From the NCBI RefSeq assembly GCF_017315705.1, contig NZ_JAFLRF010000008.1:124001-188000 (forward strand): a DNA stretch of 64,000 nt. Direction: 5' to 3'. Position numbers and translations under genes: made by a program. A model generated the notes under the pieces. That model was not told where the DNA came from. It ran no database searches and was given only the letters and a program-made list of their open reading frames with translations. Source of the DNA: Trinickia mobilis (GTDB lineage: Bacteria; Pseudomonadota; Gammaproteobacteria; Burkholderiales; Burkholderiaceae). This document shows positions 45,434 through 54,471 of this stretch, one piece after another; position 1 is the first letter of the stretch; every line of letters starts with the position of its first letter.

Positions 45434-46897
45434 TCAACGCGGAAAGTAAGCGGGAATCTGCGCATCGACGTTGACCCAGACCGATTTCGGCTGCGTGTAT
45501 TCGCGCATCGCCTCGAAACCCATCTCCCGGCCGTAGCCGCTCGCGCCGACGCCCCCGAACGGCGAGGCGGGGCTCACGCGCTTGTAGCAGTTGACCCACA
45601 CCATGCCCGCGTGAAGCTCGCGCGCGACGAGGTGGGCGCGTTGCAGGTCGCGCGTCCAAAGCCCCGCGCCGAGACCGTACTCGGTGCCGTTCGCGATCGC
45701 GAGCGCTTCCTCGTCGGTGCGAAAAGTCGCGACCGTCATGAACGGCCCGAACACTTCTTCCTGCGAGACGCGGTCTTCGGGCTTCGCCGCAACGATCGTC
45801 GGCTCGACATAACAGCCGCTCGCGAGCGCCGCGGCATCGGGTGTCTTGCCGCCCGTCAGCACGCGGCCGCCCTGTTCCCTCGCGATGTCGACATACGACA
45901 GCACGCGGTCGCGATGCTGGCTCGAAGTGAGCGGGCCCATTTCCGTCGACGGGTCGAGCGGATCGCCGATCTTGATGGAGCGTGCAAGCGCGACGAATTT
46001 CTCCAGGAGCTCGTCGGCGACCGCTTCGTGCACGATCATCCGCGAGGCCGCGATGCAAGCCTGCCCCTGGTTGTGGAAGATGCCGAACGCCGAGCCCTGG
46101 ACGACCGCATCGAGATCCGCATCGCCGAACACGAGGTTCGCCCCTTTGCCGCCGAGTTCGAGCTGCACCTTCTTCAGATTGCCGCTCGACGCCTGCACGA
46201 TCCTGCGGCCGACGGCCGTCGAACCGGTGAACGCCACCTTGCCGATCTCCGGATGCTCGGCAATCGACTGCCCCGCGACGCTGCCGAGCCCGGGCAGGAT
46301 GTTGACGACGCCCGCCGGGAAACCGACTTCGGCCATCAGCTCGGCAATCGCGAGACTCGAAAGCGGCGTCAATTCGGCCGGCTTCAGGATCACGCAGTTG
46401 CCGGCCGCGAGCGCCGGCGCCATCTTCCAGCTCGTGAACATCAGCGGGAAATTCCACGGCACGACCTGCCCGACGACGCCGACGGGCTCGCGCGTCAGAT
46501 AGTTCAGAAAGCCCGCTTCGACCGGAATCACCGAGCCTTCGAACTTGTCTGCCATGCCGCCGAAATAGCGGAACGTCGCGGCGGTGCGCGGCACGTCGAG
46601 ATTGCGCGTGTCGCGGATCGGGTGGCCGGTGTCGATCGATTCGAGCCGCGCGAGCCGGTCCGCGTTCGCTTCGATCGCGTCGGCGAGCTTGAGCAGCAAG
46701 CGCCCCCGTTCCATCGCGGCGAGCTTGCTCCACTTGGGAAACGCGGCCTTCGCGGCGGCGACCGCGCGATCGATATCGGCCGGCCCGGCCATCGCCACCT
46801 CGGCAATCACCGAGTTGTCGTGCGGATTCAGCGAGGCGAGCGTCTCGCCGTTTGCGGCCGGCACGAATTGGCCGCCGATGAAGAGTTGCGTTTGCAT
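45434..46897 (-). CDS. hapE: Aldehyde dehydrogenase, probable 4-hydroxymuconic semialdehyde dehydrogenase
   Basis: A 487-residue NAD(P)-dependent aldehyde dehydrogenase with catalytic Cys281 (NQGQACIAASR), general base Glu247 (LELGGKG), Asn149 (VPWNF) and the Rossmann FTGSTAVG loop. The N-terminus (MQTQLFIGGQFV) and the position directly behind both hydroquinone dioxygenase subunits fit HapE/PnpE, which oxidises 4-hydroxymuconic semialdehyde to maleylacetate. Family membership is certain; the substrate is inferred from context. Confidence 0.88.
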   Translation of the reverse strand: MQTQLFIGGQFVPAANGETLASLNPHDNSVIAEVAMAGPADIDRAVAAAKAAFPKWSKLAAMERGRLLLKLADAIEANADRLARLESIDTGHPIRDTRNLDVPRTAATFRYFGGMADKFEGSVIPVEAGFLNYLTREPVGVVGQVVPWNFPLMFTSWKMAPALAAGNCVILKPAELTPLSSLAIAELMAEVGFPAGVVNILPGLGSVAGQSIAEHPEIGKVAFTGSTAVGRRIVQASSGNLKKVQLELGGKGANLVFGDADLDAVVQGSAFGIFHNQGQACIAASRMIVHEAVADELLEKFVALARSIKIGDPLDPSTEMGPLTSSQHRDRVLSYVDIAREQGGRVLTGGKTPDAAALASGCYVEPTIVAAKPEDRVSQEEVFGPFMTVATFRTDEEALAIANGTEYGLGAGLWTRDLQRAHLVARELHAGMVWVNCYKRVSPASPFGGVGASGYGREMGFEAMREYTQPKSVWVNVDAQIPAYFPR

Positions 46898-46992
46898 ATC
46901 TGTCCTGCGTCGAAAAAAACTGGACGTGACATCCCCCGCGGCGCCGGCAATCCGGCGCCGTCCGGTTCTGGAAAACGGGGGATGCCTGCGCG

Positions 46993-47988
46993 TTACATCT
47001 GGATCGGATACGGCGGCAGCTCGCCGCTTTCGTAGCGCTTCGGCAGATCGGGCGTCGCGTTCTCCCAGACGAGCAGCATCGAACGCTTCTGCGAATAGCC
47101 CTTGTGACGGATGTCGGCCGGCATCGCGGCGATGTCGCCCGCGTTCATCGTGATCCGCGCGCGCGGCTCGCCGCTGTCCTTGTCCGCAACGTCCCAGACG
47201 ATCTGGTCGGAGAGCTGCAAGAACCACTCGACGCGATCGTTGCCGTGGAAGATCGGCAGCACGAACTCCTCGGTCGTCGGGCAGAAGAGACTCTGCTGGC
47301 ACACCGACGTGACCGACGGATTCCACGTCACGTCCGAGCGCGACAGGTACTTGAAGAGGCTGAACGCATGCAGGTCCTGTTCGAAGCCGGGTTCGGCGTG
47401 GATCTCCGGTTCGTCCTGCGCGACGTCGGCAAACTGGCGATTGACGGGAAAATCGTCGCGCAGCGGCGAATCGCCTTCGAGGCCCGGCATGCGCTTCGTT
47501 GCGATCCGCGTGCGTTCGATCGCGGCGATGTTATCGCCATGCTTCACGCCGAACGCCGAGCCGGTTTCCTCGGGCGCCGCGAACGGATCGAAGCCTTCGT
47601 TGACCCAGTCCTTCAGGATGGCTTTGAACGTCGCCATGATGAGCGGCGTGTCGAACTGCTGCGTATAGTCGGCGCCGGCTTCCTTGAAGCTCGCGTTGTA
47701 AGTGCCGGCGTACATGTCGACCTTGCCGTAGTGATTGCGCGTGCCGAGCACTTCGTCGAAGTTGACCCAGCCGTAGAAGAAGCCCCACGCGACGTCGCGC
47801 ATCATCGCGCGCAGGAAATCGTCTGCGTGCATCTGGTGCGAGCGGGTCTGGCCGTTCGACGGCCATCTGACAGTCACGAAATACGCGTCGCGGCTGAACT
47901 CGAAATCGCCGAGCTTGAATACGCGGTAGCCCGTGACCGGATCGGGCGTGGACGCGGTCACGTTTTGCAGGCCGGTTGCTTTGTCCAT
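46993..47988 (-). CDS. hapD: Hydroquinone 1,2-dioxygenase large subunit (HapD/PnpD-like)
   Basis: A 331-residue protein matching the large subunit of type II hydroquinone dioxygenases as I recall them: WGFFYGWVNFDEVLG, FDPFAAPEETGS, SRSDVTWNPSVTSVC and MPADIRHKGYSQKRSMLLVWEN. The Fe(II) site of PnpD (His, Asn, Glu, His) is reproduced: His248, Asn250 and Glu254 in FHGNDRVEWF, and His295. The enzyme opens hydroquinone to 4-hydroxymuconic semialdehyde and needs the small subunit, encoded 34 bp upstream. CAGGAG precedes the ATG. Confidence 0.87.
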   Translation of the reverse strand: MDKATGLQNVTASTPDPVTGYRVFKLGDFEFSRDAYFVTVRWPSNGQTRSHQMHADDFLRAMMRDVAWGFFYGWVNFDEVLGTRNHYGKVDMYAGTYNASFKEAGADYTQQFDTPLIMATFKAILKDWVNEGFDPFAAPEETGSAFGVKHGDNIAAIERTRIATKRMPGLEGDSPLRDDFPVNRQFADVAQDEPEIHAEPGFEQDLHAFSLFKYLSRSDVTWNPSVTSVCQQSLFCPTTEEFVLPIFHGNDRVEWFLQLSDQIVWDVADKDSGEPRARITMNAGDIAAMPADIRHKGYSQKRSMLLVWENATPDLPKRYESGELPPYPIQM

Positions 47989-48022
47989 GATTGACTCCTG
48001 GTGATCGAATCGCGTCTTGCGC

Positions 48023-48514
48023 TCAGTGGATGCAAATCTCGGCCCACTTCTCGACCGAGCACGTCCCGAGAATCGTCTGCACGAGCAGCACGCCCTTCCT
48101 CACGGCTTCGAAGCGGTACGCGGCGCCCGCGGGCAGCAGCGCCTGATGGCCGCGGCGCAGCCGCACGTATCCCATCGGCCGGCCCGGCGGCTTGCCTTCG
48201 AGACGCACCGTGCCTTCCGTCCTGGCGTCGACGAGCGGACCGTCGGACGGCTTGACGAAGTGCACGTCGACCTCGCCGTCGAGCACCACGGCAAACTCGT
48301 CGTGCGATGCAGCAAACCAAGGCGACGAACCTTCGGCGCGCAGCGCTTCGATGACGTACTTGAGGTTCTTGCCGACGACCACTTTTTCGAATGGCGCCGA
48401 ACGGCTCGCCACTTCGAACACGTTCGACATCGCGTAGTGCTCGGGTTTGCCCTTGATGATTTCGATGGAGCCTTTCCGATAGTGATCGAGGCTGCCGAAC
48501 CAAGTGTCTTGCAT
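48023..48514 (-). CDS. hapC: Hydroquinone 1,2-dioxygenase small subunit (HapC/PnpC-like)
   Basis: A 163-residue cupin-fold protein (SHDEFAVVLDGEVDVHFVKP; RRGHQALLPAGAAYRFEA). Its size (about 18 kDa), its start (MQDTWFGSLDHYRKGSIEII) and its coupling to the HapD-like gene fit the small subunit of hydroquinone 1,2-dioxygenase. Alone it could be read only as a cupin. It is the first structural gene of the unit, with GGAGG before the ATG and a LysR-type palindrome 82 bp upstream. Confidence 0.83.
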   Translation of the reverse strand: MQDTWFGSLDHYRKGSIEIIKGKPEHYAMSNVFEVASRSAPFEKVVVGKNLKYVIEALRAEGSSPWFAASHDEFAVVLDGEVDVHFVKPSDGPLVDARTEGTVRLEGKPPGRPMGYVRLRRGHQALLPAGAAYRFEAVRKGVLLVQTILGTCSVEKWAEICIH

Positions 48515-48595
48515 GTCTTCCTCCGTGGATCCGCAAATGGGTTGCTTCGTTGGACCCAAGATTAGGAGGCGATGCGAGCGGCGGCAATGGTCTGA

Positions 48596-48614
48596 GGTTC
48601 GCGATTCGCGAACC
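48596..48614. promoter_or_regulatory. Perfect 19-bp palindrome, probable LysR binding site
   Basis: GGTTCGCGA-T-TCGCGAACC is fully symmetrical and contains TTC-N9-GAA, the T-N11-A LysR box. It lies between the LysR gene stop (58 bp away) and hapC (82 bp away), the usual activator position. Confidence 0.7.
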
Positions 48615-48671
48615 ATGAGTGCATCAAAAACCCGCCAGGGGAAATACCTAAAGGAGAACCCGGACGAACGC

Positions 48672-49682
48672 TCACTCTTCGGCGAGCTCCTCGTCGACGC
48701 TCTTTGCTTCATCGTCCGCCGGGACGATGCCGAGCGCCTTGTCCCACTGCGGCTCGCGCAGATACCGCGCGCGCAGGAAATCGACGAAGGCCTTCACTTT
48801 GGCGGTCGTCCGGTGCGAAGCGGGATAGACCGCCGAGAGCCAAAGCGGCGGCGCCGCATAGTCCGGCAGCACGCGCTCGAGACGCCGCTCGAGCAGATCG
48901 GCGGCAGCGACCATGGTCGGCAGGTAGACGACACCGGCGCCGGCGCGCGCGAATTCGAGCAGCAAATGCACGCTGTTGGTCTTCAGCACCGGATTCAGTG
49001 CGATTTCGAAGCACTCGTTGCCCTTCATGAGCGGCCACTTGTCGCCCCACGGGTAGTACGAGTAGCGGGCGAAGTCGTGCCGCAGGAGATCGAGCGGCGT
49101 CTCGATCACGGGCTCTTCCTTCAGATAGCCGGGCGCCGCGCACAGCACGCCGCGCACCGGAAAGAGACGCCGCTCGACGAGCAGGTTCGAGGCGGGCGGA
49201 TAGATCTGCAAAGCGAGATCGAAGCCTTCCTGGACGGGATCGATCACGCGGTCGTTGACCGTCACGACGAACTCGACGCGCGGGTACGTGTTGCGGAATT
49301 CGATCAGTGTTTGCGAAAAGTGCCCGAGCGCAAACCCGGGCAGCACATGAATGTTGAGCGTGCCGGAGAGCGATCGCGGCGCTTCGCGCGCGCGTCCCGA
49401 CAGATCGTGGACCTTGTTCACGAGCTCCGCGCACTCGCGGTAATACGTCTCGCCGCATTCCGACAGCCTCACGGCGCGCGTCGAGCGATGAAAGAGCGCC
49501 ACGCCGAAATGGTCTTCGAGCTGCTTGATGCGCAACGTCACGACCGATTTGGACACGTCCAGCTGCCGTGCCGCCTTCGCGAAGCTTTGCGCCTCGGCCG
49601 CCCGCACGAACGCTTCCATCGACATGAAAAGGTCCACTGTGTGCCCCGCGCATGGGTTGAGTGCCACATCCGTTCCGCTCAT
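48672..49682 (-). CDS. LysR family regulator of the hydroquinone operon (probable)
   Basis: A 336-residue LysR protein: HTH at about residues 20-80 (MEAFVRAAEAQSFAKAARQL; DVSKSVVTLRIKQLEDHFGV) and effector domain from about 105 (SGTLNIHVLPGFALGHFSQT). The first 15-20 residues go beyond the usual LysR start, so a GTG at 49637 may be the true start. It lies directly upstream of hapC on the same strand. The acidic 25-residue C-terminal tail is unusual. Confidence 0.9.
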   Translation of the reverse strand: MSGTDVALNPCAGHTVDLFMSMEAFVRAAEAQSFAKAARQLDVSKSVVTLRIKQLEDHFGVALFHRSTRAVRLSECGETYYRECAELVNKVHDLSGRAREAPRSLSGTLNIHVLPGFALGHFSQTLIEFRNTYPRVEFVVTVNDRVIDPVQEGFDLALQIYPPASNLLVERRLFPVRGVLCAAPGYLKEEPVIETPLDLLRHDFARYSYYPWGDKWPLMKGNECFEIALNPVLKTNSVHLLLEFARAGAGVVYLPTMVAAADLLERRLERVLPDYAAPPLWLSAVYPASHRTTAKVKAFVDFLRARYLREPQWDKALGIVPADDEAKSVDEELAEE

Positions 49683-49779
49683 TCTAGCGGCCTTCGGCGC
49701 ACGAGGCGCGGTACCATGTACGGTGTGTCTGCCTCACCTTTCCTCAGCTTTCTCAACGCAGTCCTTCGGAGCAGCGATT

Positions 49780-50205
49780 ATGGAAACCACCAATCCCAAC
49801 AGCCTTTTCGCCGAATACGCCAAGATGATCGAGAAATTCAAGCTCCCCGGCATCGACCTCTCCGCCGTTCTGGAATCGCAGCGCAAGGACATCGAGGCAC
49901 TGGCCGCGGCGAACGCAACGGCGATCGCGGGCATGCAGACGCTGGGCCAGAAGCAGGCGGAAATCCTGCAAACGACGATGACCCAAGTACAGTCGCTCGT
50001 CACCCAGCTCAGCACTTCGGGCGCCGCGCCTTCTTCCGGCGCAGGCGAACTGGTGCAACAAGCGTTGCATAAGGCGCTCGCCGACATGCAGGAGCTCGCC
50101 GACACGGCTTACAAGACGCAGTCCGATAGCTTCGCGGTGGTCAGCAAGCGCGTGCAGGAGCACGTCGAGGAACTGAAGGCGCTCATGCAGGCGAAGAAGC
50201 CCTGA
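49780..50205 (+). CDS. Phasin family protein
   Basis: A 141-residue all-helical protein (FAEYAKMIEKFKLPGIDLSA; ESQRKDIEALAAANATAIAG; TMTQVQSLVTQLSTSGA). Phasins coat polyhydroxyalkanoate granules; the GID-L-A--E-QRK-IEAL-AAN stretch is the family hallmark. GGAG lies ahead of the ATG. It is divergent from the LysR gene, 97 bp apart. Confidence 0.88.
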   Translation: METTNPNSLFAEYAKMIEKFKLPGIDLSAVLESQRKDIEALAAANATAIAGMQTLGQKQAEILQTTMTQVQSLVTQLSTSGAAPSSGAGELVQQALHKALADMQELADTAYKTQSDSFAVVSKRVQEHVEELKALMQAKKP

Positions 50206-50298
50206 ACATCGGACGTCGGCCCCACGGCTCGGTGGCACCCCATGAAGCAAGGCGGGAGCGAATGAACGACCCCCACGCTCACATTCGTTCGCTGCCCC

Positions 50299-50314
50299 CG
50301 CCGGGCCGCCCCAA
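50299..50314. repeat. REP-like 16-bp sequence downstream of the phasin gene
   Basis: CGCCGGGCCGCCCCAA, the inverted copy of 22106-22121. It sits beside a potential stem (GAGCGAATGAACG with CATTCGTTCGCT, 50255-50293), which may also serve as phasin terminator. Confidence 0.5.
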
Positions 50315-50420
50315 GGGAGGCAGCGATGCCTGACATCGGCGCCCCGCAATCGCGTGAACCGCGGCGCCCCTCCCAGCCTCGACAACCACCGATACCCACC
50401 AAGCGTCGACGGAGGTTGCT

Positions 50421-50660
50421 ATGACGCATTGCACCGTTATCGAAGAAGGCGGCTATATCGGGCACTGCACGGCGTCCGAGTCGGCGCCGGGCGTGTGGGA
50501 AGCGTCCGTTTTATTCGAGCGCAAGAGTGATCTCTCGCACACATTCGTGAACGCGATGCGGCATAAGATCCCCAAGAAATTCGAAAGCCGCGACGAGGCG
50601 ATGCGCGCCGCAGTCGCCTACGCGACCGAGCGCGCGCAAACCGGCGACGTCGGGCTTTAG
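50421..50660 (+). CDS. Small conserved protein of unknown function
   Basis: A 79-residue soluble protein, with CGGAGG just upstream. Segments: GYIGHCTASESAPGVWEASV and KFESRDEAMRAAVAYATERA. The layout (beta sheet followed by a helix with E-A repeats) is that of many small proteobacterial proteins without assigned function. It resembles in plan the 78-residue protein at 25671, without clear identity. Confidence 0.7.
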   Translation: MTHCTVIEEGGYIGHCTASESAPGVWEASVLFERKSDLSHTFVNAMRHKIPKKFESRDEAMRAAVAYATERAQTGDVGL

Positions 50661-50839
50661 ATCGATCGTCTGTGTGACAAGTACGTTGCGGGACGAGGCG
50701 GCGGGTGCTGGACGCCGGTTGATAGGCGATGCGTAGTGTTCCGAGAGTTAGTCAAACGCGAATACTGTTTTGCGTTTCAGGCCAATTATCGGCAGCGCTC
50801 TAATCGCTAAACTAAATCCAAAACAGAGCCTCGGGGACC

Positions 50840-50950
50840 ATGACCATGTTGACCGCCTTTTTCGTTGCCAGTCCGTTCGCAATAGCCGCGCTGTTTGTGT
50901 TCGCGAAGTTCGCCGACGCGCGGACTGGAGCCGCCGATCGCGACCTGTAG
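50840..50950 (+). CDS. Possible 36-residue membrane microprotein
   Basis: ATG preceded by GGGGACC opens a 36-codon frame: one hydrophobic segment (LTAFFVASPFAIAALFVF, about 4-21), then a charged tail (AKFADARTGAADRDL). The segment has the length of one membrane helix with a positive C-terminal side. It might be real, since the sequence would otherwise be empty, but size gives little statistical support. Confidence 0.4.
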   Translation: MTMLTAFFVASPFAIAALFVFAKFADARTGAADRDL

Positions 50951-50975
50951 CGCCGGCGCCGCGAAAAACGCGCGT

Positions 50976-51356
50976 CTACCCGTCGGACATCTCTTCGTCC
51001 GGCACTTCGTCGCCGAACCGCACGCCCACATAGCACCGCATCGCGGCAATCAACGCCGTTGCGCCGGTGTGTCCGATATTCATCCTGGCAGTCTCGATCC
51101 GGTTCCCCGCGCCCTTCTCAGCGCCCCAGCAATCGTCGAGCTTGACGATGCTGATCCCTTCGCGATCAATGATCGGACCCCCTTCGTTCCAGTCCGTCGA
51201 CGGCGCAAAAGCCGCGTCCACCGCGCTCTCGGGATCGCCGTCGCAGGGCGGCTCCTCGACCCAGCAAAGTCCGTCGTCGACGCGCGGCTTGGGAAGCTCG
51301 GCCGCGCGAGCGACCCAGTAATCGAGCCACGCACCTTCCAGTTCTGATATCCGCAT
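50976..51356 (-). CDS. NinX-like (DUF2591) phage-type protein
   Basis: A 126-residue acidic protein: MRISELEGAWLDYWVARAAE at the start is the P22 NinX/DUF2591 signature, and the rest (WVEEPPCDGDPE; NEGGPIIDREGISI; TALIAAMRCYVGVRFGDEVP) fits the family. NinX genes usually belong to lambdoid phage nin regions. No integrase, repressor or structural phage gene is nearby, so this is an orphan copy. Function unknown. A ribosome binding site AAGGAG is present. Confidence 0.8.
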   Translation of the reverse strand: MRISELEGAWLDYWVARAAELPKPRVDDGLCWVEEPPCDGDPESAVDAAFAPSTDWNEGGPIIDREGISIVKLDDCWGAEKGAGNRIETARMNIGHTGATALIAAMRCYVGVRFGDEVPDEEMSDG

Positions 51357-51616
51357 CGTTGCTCCTTTGCAATTGTCTGCAGTGTACCCCTGCTCGGTGT
51401 GGCGAATATGTCAACGACTGCATGCGGCATCCGCGGCCTGCCGCGCCCGCGCGCTCGCCATGCCCTGCACCGGCGAGCGCGAATTCGTGGCTTACAGGCA
51501 CTGGCTTTTGGCCCAAGAAAGCTAGGATGCCTCGTTGCCCGCTACCTCGCGCAGAGGCAAGATCACCCGGACATGGGAACTCGCATCGCTGGCCAAACTT
51601 TCGGGGTCTTTAGATA

Positions 51617-52300
51617 ATGCGCGACATCTCGTATGAAGAACAAACCGTCATGTCGTCGAATCCGCTGGCGCGCTACGCCCATCGGACCCGGATGGCCGTC
51701 GCGCTGGAGCTCGTGAGCCAGCATTGCCCCCAATACGGAACCGTCGTCGACTTCGGCTCCGGGCCCGGCCTGCTTCTGCACGTGCTCGGCGAGTTGCGCC
51801 GGGACATCGTGCTCATTGGCTACGATCCCTACATGTCGCCCGTGCATCCGGAAGTCCGCTACGCCGATTCGATGCATATGATCGATGAGGCATCCGTCGA
51901 CGTTCTGACTGCGTTCGAGGTCTGCGAACACCTGTACGCGCATGAAGTCGACCAATTGCTCGCCGACGCGCTGCGCATCCTGAAGCCCGGCGCGCCGTTC
52001 ATCGTCTCTGTGCCGATCATGTACGGCCTCGCGACGATCCCGAAAGTGATGAACTGGATGATGCGCCAGCGCACGCTGCGCACCGAATACAGCCTCGGCG
52101 AGATCCTGATGTCTGTGGCGGGTGTGCCGGTGACGCGCCCCGAGAACCCGCGCATCACGCACAAGGGATTCGACTTCCGCGAGCTGCGCGACACCATCGC
52201 GACGCAGCTCAGCATCGAGCGGGTGCGCCACAGCCCCGCTTCCTGGCTGCCCTGGTGGCTTAGTTCGCAGTACTTCATTATCTGCAGAAAATCTTCATAG
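51617..52300 (+). CDS. SAM-dependent methyltransferase
   Basis: A 227-residue class I methyltransferase. Motif I is VVDFGSGPGLLLHVLG (43-58), the acidic end of strand 2 is GYDPY, and the LTAFEVCEHL stretch plus ALRILKPGAPFIVSVPI match UbiE/Methyltransf_11-type proteins. The C-terminal aromatic segment (SWLPWWLSSQYFII) may touch a membrane or hydrophobic substrate. Substrate unknown. No operon partner. Confidence 0.87.
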   Translation: MRDISYEEQTVMSSNPLARYAHRTRMAVALELVSQHCPQYGTVVDFGSGPGLLLHVLGELRRDIVLIGYDPYMSPVHPEVRYADSMHMIDEASVDVLTAFEVCEHLYAHEVDQLLADALRILKPGAPFIVSVPIMYGLATIPKVMNWMMRQRTLRTEYSLGEILMSVAGVPVTRPENPRITHKGFDFRELRDTIATQLSIERVRHSPASWLPWWLSSQYFIICRKSS

Positions 52301-52484
52301 CCTCGCCGACGTCTCCTCGCGCGGCTCCGCTGCCCCTCATGCTGGCCTGCCGGCCATTAAGGTAATACGATAGCGACGACGATGATCGCGCCCGTCTCGG
52401 GCCGACGTTCGATCGCTAAGCGCTTAACTCAACGCATTTCGAACCATCGAGCGCTATCAGTTCACCCACTTTTGCGGAGCAGCA

Positions 52485-53777
52485 ATGCGAGTTGTCGTCT
52501 TGGGTAGCGGCGTCGTCGGCGTGACGAGCGCCTATTATCTTGCGCGCGCCGGGCACGAAGTGACCGTCATCGACCGCGCGGCCGGGCCGGCGCTGGAAAC
52601 CAGCTTTGCCAATGCCGGCCAGATCTCCCCTGGCTACGCCGCGCCGTGGGCGGCGCCCGGCGTGCCGCTCAAGGCCGTCAAATGGATGTTTCAAAAGCAC
52701 TCGCCGCTCGCCATCCGGCCGGACGATGCCGACAAGCAATTCCAGTTGCAGTGGATGTGGCAAATGCTGCAGAACTGCACGGCCGAGCGCTATGCGGTCA
52801 ACAAGGCGCGCATGGTGCGCCTCGCCGAATACAGCCGCGACTGCCTGCAAGCGCTGCGCGCCGGCGCCGGGATCGAGTACGAAGGCCGCACCGGCGGCAC
52901 GCTGCAGGTGTTTCGCACGCAGCAGCAGCTCGACGGCGCGGCGAAAGACATTGCGGTGCTCAAGGAAGCGGGCGTGGCATATGAACTGCTGATGCCTGCC
53001 GAACTGTCCCGTGCCGAACCGGCGCTTGCGGCGAGCGCGCACAAGCTGACCGGCGGCCTGCGCTTGCCCGGCGACGAAACCGGCGACTGCCAGCTGTTCA
53101 CGACACGGCTCGTCGCGCTCGCCGAGCAGCTTGGCGTGACGTTCCGCTACGACACGCTCGTCGACGCGCTCGCGATGGAAGGCGGGCGCATTGCCGGCGT
53201 GCGGCACGGCAGCAAGCTCGTGCACGGCGACGCGTTCGTCGTCGCGTTCGGTTCCTATTCGACGAAATTTCTGGCCGGCATCGTCAAGATTCCGGTGTAC
53301 CCGCTGAAGGGCTATTCGATCACCGCGCCGATCGCGGATGCCTCCAAGGCGCCGGTTTCGACCGTCCTCGACGAGACCTACAAGATCGCGATCACACGCT
53401 TCGAGCAGCGGATTCGCGTGGGCGGCATGGCCGAGATCGTCGGCTTCGACAAAGCGCTGCGCGAGGCGCGCCGCGAGACGCTCGAAATGTGCGTAAACGA
53501 CCTGTTCCCGGGCGGCGGCGATACCGCGAATGCGACGTTCTGGACCGGTCTGCGGCCGATGACGCCGGACGGCACGCCGATCGTCGGCCGCACGGCCGTG
53601 CCGAACCTGTTCCTGAACACGGGACACGGCACGCTCGGCTGGACGATGTCCTGCGGCTCCGCACAATTGCTCGCGGACCTCATCTCCGGCAACCAGCCGG
53701 CGATCCGCTTCGACGACCTCAATGTGTTCCGCTATTCGGACGAACCCGCGCCCCCTCCGGATTTCGAATTGGCCTGA
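52485..53777 (+). CDS. dadA: D-amino acid dehydrogenase small subunit DadA
   Basis: A 430-residue FAD enzyme oxidising D-amino acids, mainly D-alanine, to 2-oxo acids with electrons passed to the quinone pool. The dinucleotide motif [20 protein letters not shown] is at the N-terminus, and family segments include [20 protein letters not shown] and [16 protein letters not shown], with the FAD-binding [12 protein letters not shown] near the end. A palindrome TAAGCGCTTA lies 60 bp upstream and could be a regulator site. GCGGAG precedes the ATG. Confidence 0.95.
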   Translation: MRVVVLGSGVVGVTSAYYLARAGHEVTVIDRAAGPALETSFANAGQISPGYAAPWAAPGVPLKAVKWMFQKHSPLAIRPDDADKQFQLQWMWQMLQNCTAERYAVNKARMVRLAEYSRDCLQALRAGAGIEYEGRTGGTLQVFRTQQQLDGAAKDIAVLKEAGVAYELLMPAELSRAEPALAASAHKLTGGLRLPGDETGDCQLFTTRLVALAEQLGVTFRYDTLVDALAMEGGRIAGVRHGSKLVHGDAFVVAFGSYSTKFLAGIVKIPVYPLKGYSITAPIADASKAPVSTVLDETYKIAITRFEQRIRVGGMAEIVGFDKALREARRETLEMCVNDLFPGGGDTANATFWTGLRPMTPDGTPIVGRTAVPNLFLNTGHGTLGWTMSCGSAQLLADLISGNQPAIRFDDLNVFRYSDEPAPPPDFELA

Positions 53778-53870
53778 CGCCGGCTGCCGGGCCGCGTCGC
53801 AGCGGGCGTGATCGCCAGCGAGCCGAGGGGTATGATGGTCAATACTGCCTATGTCATAGCAGGAGCCGCC

Positions 53871-54356
53871 ATGAACAAGGTATTGGTCGGTTATGACGGG
53901 TCGGAGTCCGCCCGTCACGCCGTGAGTTTCTCGGTGGATCTCGCGAAGCGGTACGGAGCGAGTCTCTATGTCCTGGTCGTGGCGCGAACGCCGGATTGGG
54001 GCGCGCTCGAGTACGAACGGATCGACGTGGTCGAACACGAGGTGCGGCACTGCGAGGAGATCCTGGCCGAGGTCAAGTCGAGGCTCGGCGACCTGACGCT
54101 GCCGGTCCAATTCGATCTCGTGGTCGGCCAGCCCGCCAAGGAGATCGTCCTGTATGCCGAGAAGCACGGCATGGATCATCTGGTCGTCGGCCATCGCGGA
54201 CACACGCTCTTCGACCGCTGGCTGATCGGCTCCGTCGCGCGGCAGGTCATTGCCTACGCACCGTGCGCCGTCACGATCGTGCGCGACCGCTCCGCCGACA
54301 AAGGCATGCAGGCAAAAGCCGGCCATCGCGCCGAAACCGAAACGCCTCTGATTTGA
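53871..54356 (+). CDS. UspA family universal stress protein
   Basis: A 161-residue single Usp domain: NKVLVGYDGSESARHAVSFS at the start, and the ATP-binding G-2x-G-9x-G(S/T) region as GHRGHTLFDRWLIGSVARQV. So it belongs to the ATP-binding UspA/MJ0577-like branch. The last 25 residues are a variable tail. CAGGAG precedes the ATG. It may be co-transcribed with dadA, 93 bp upstream. Confidence 0.92.
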   Translation: MNKVLVGYDGSESARHAVSFSVDLAKRYGASLYVLVVARTPDWGALEYERIDVVEHEVRHCEEILAEVKSRLGDLTLPVQFDLVVGQPAKEIVLYAEKHGMDHLVVGHRGHTLFDRWLIGSVARQVIAYAPCAVTIVRDRSADKGMQAKAGHRAETETPLI

Positions 54357-54471
54357 GCGCCGGGCGTCGGCGAATGCACGGATTCGATACGATTCGCGCA
54401 GCCCCCCTATTTGGCAGACGGCCTGTTTTCGCCAATAATGGCCCAACATCCGTTACCGGACGAGGGCAACC

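Noticed and set aside
44051-47035. 994-codon open frame on the plus strand
   Set aside because: It covers three well-supported minus-strand genes and has shadow-like composition (R, H, D rich) and no motif.
46993-48514. Gentisate or homogentisate dioxygenase assignment for the cupin pair
   Set aside because: The two-subunit layout, sizes and iron-ligand spacing fit hydroquinone 1,2-dioxygenase; gentisate and homogentisate enzymes are single-chain with different motifs.
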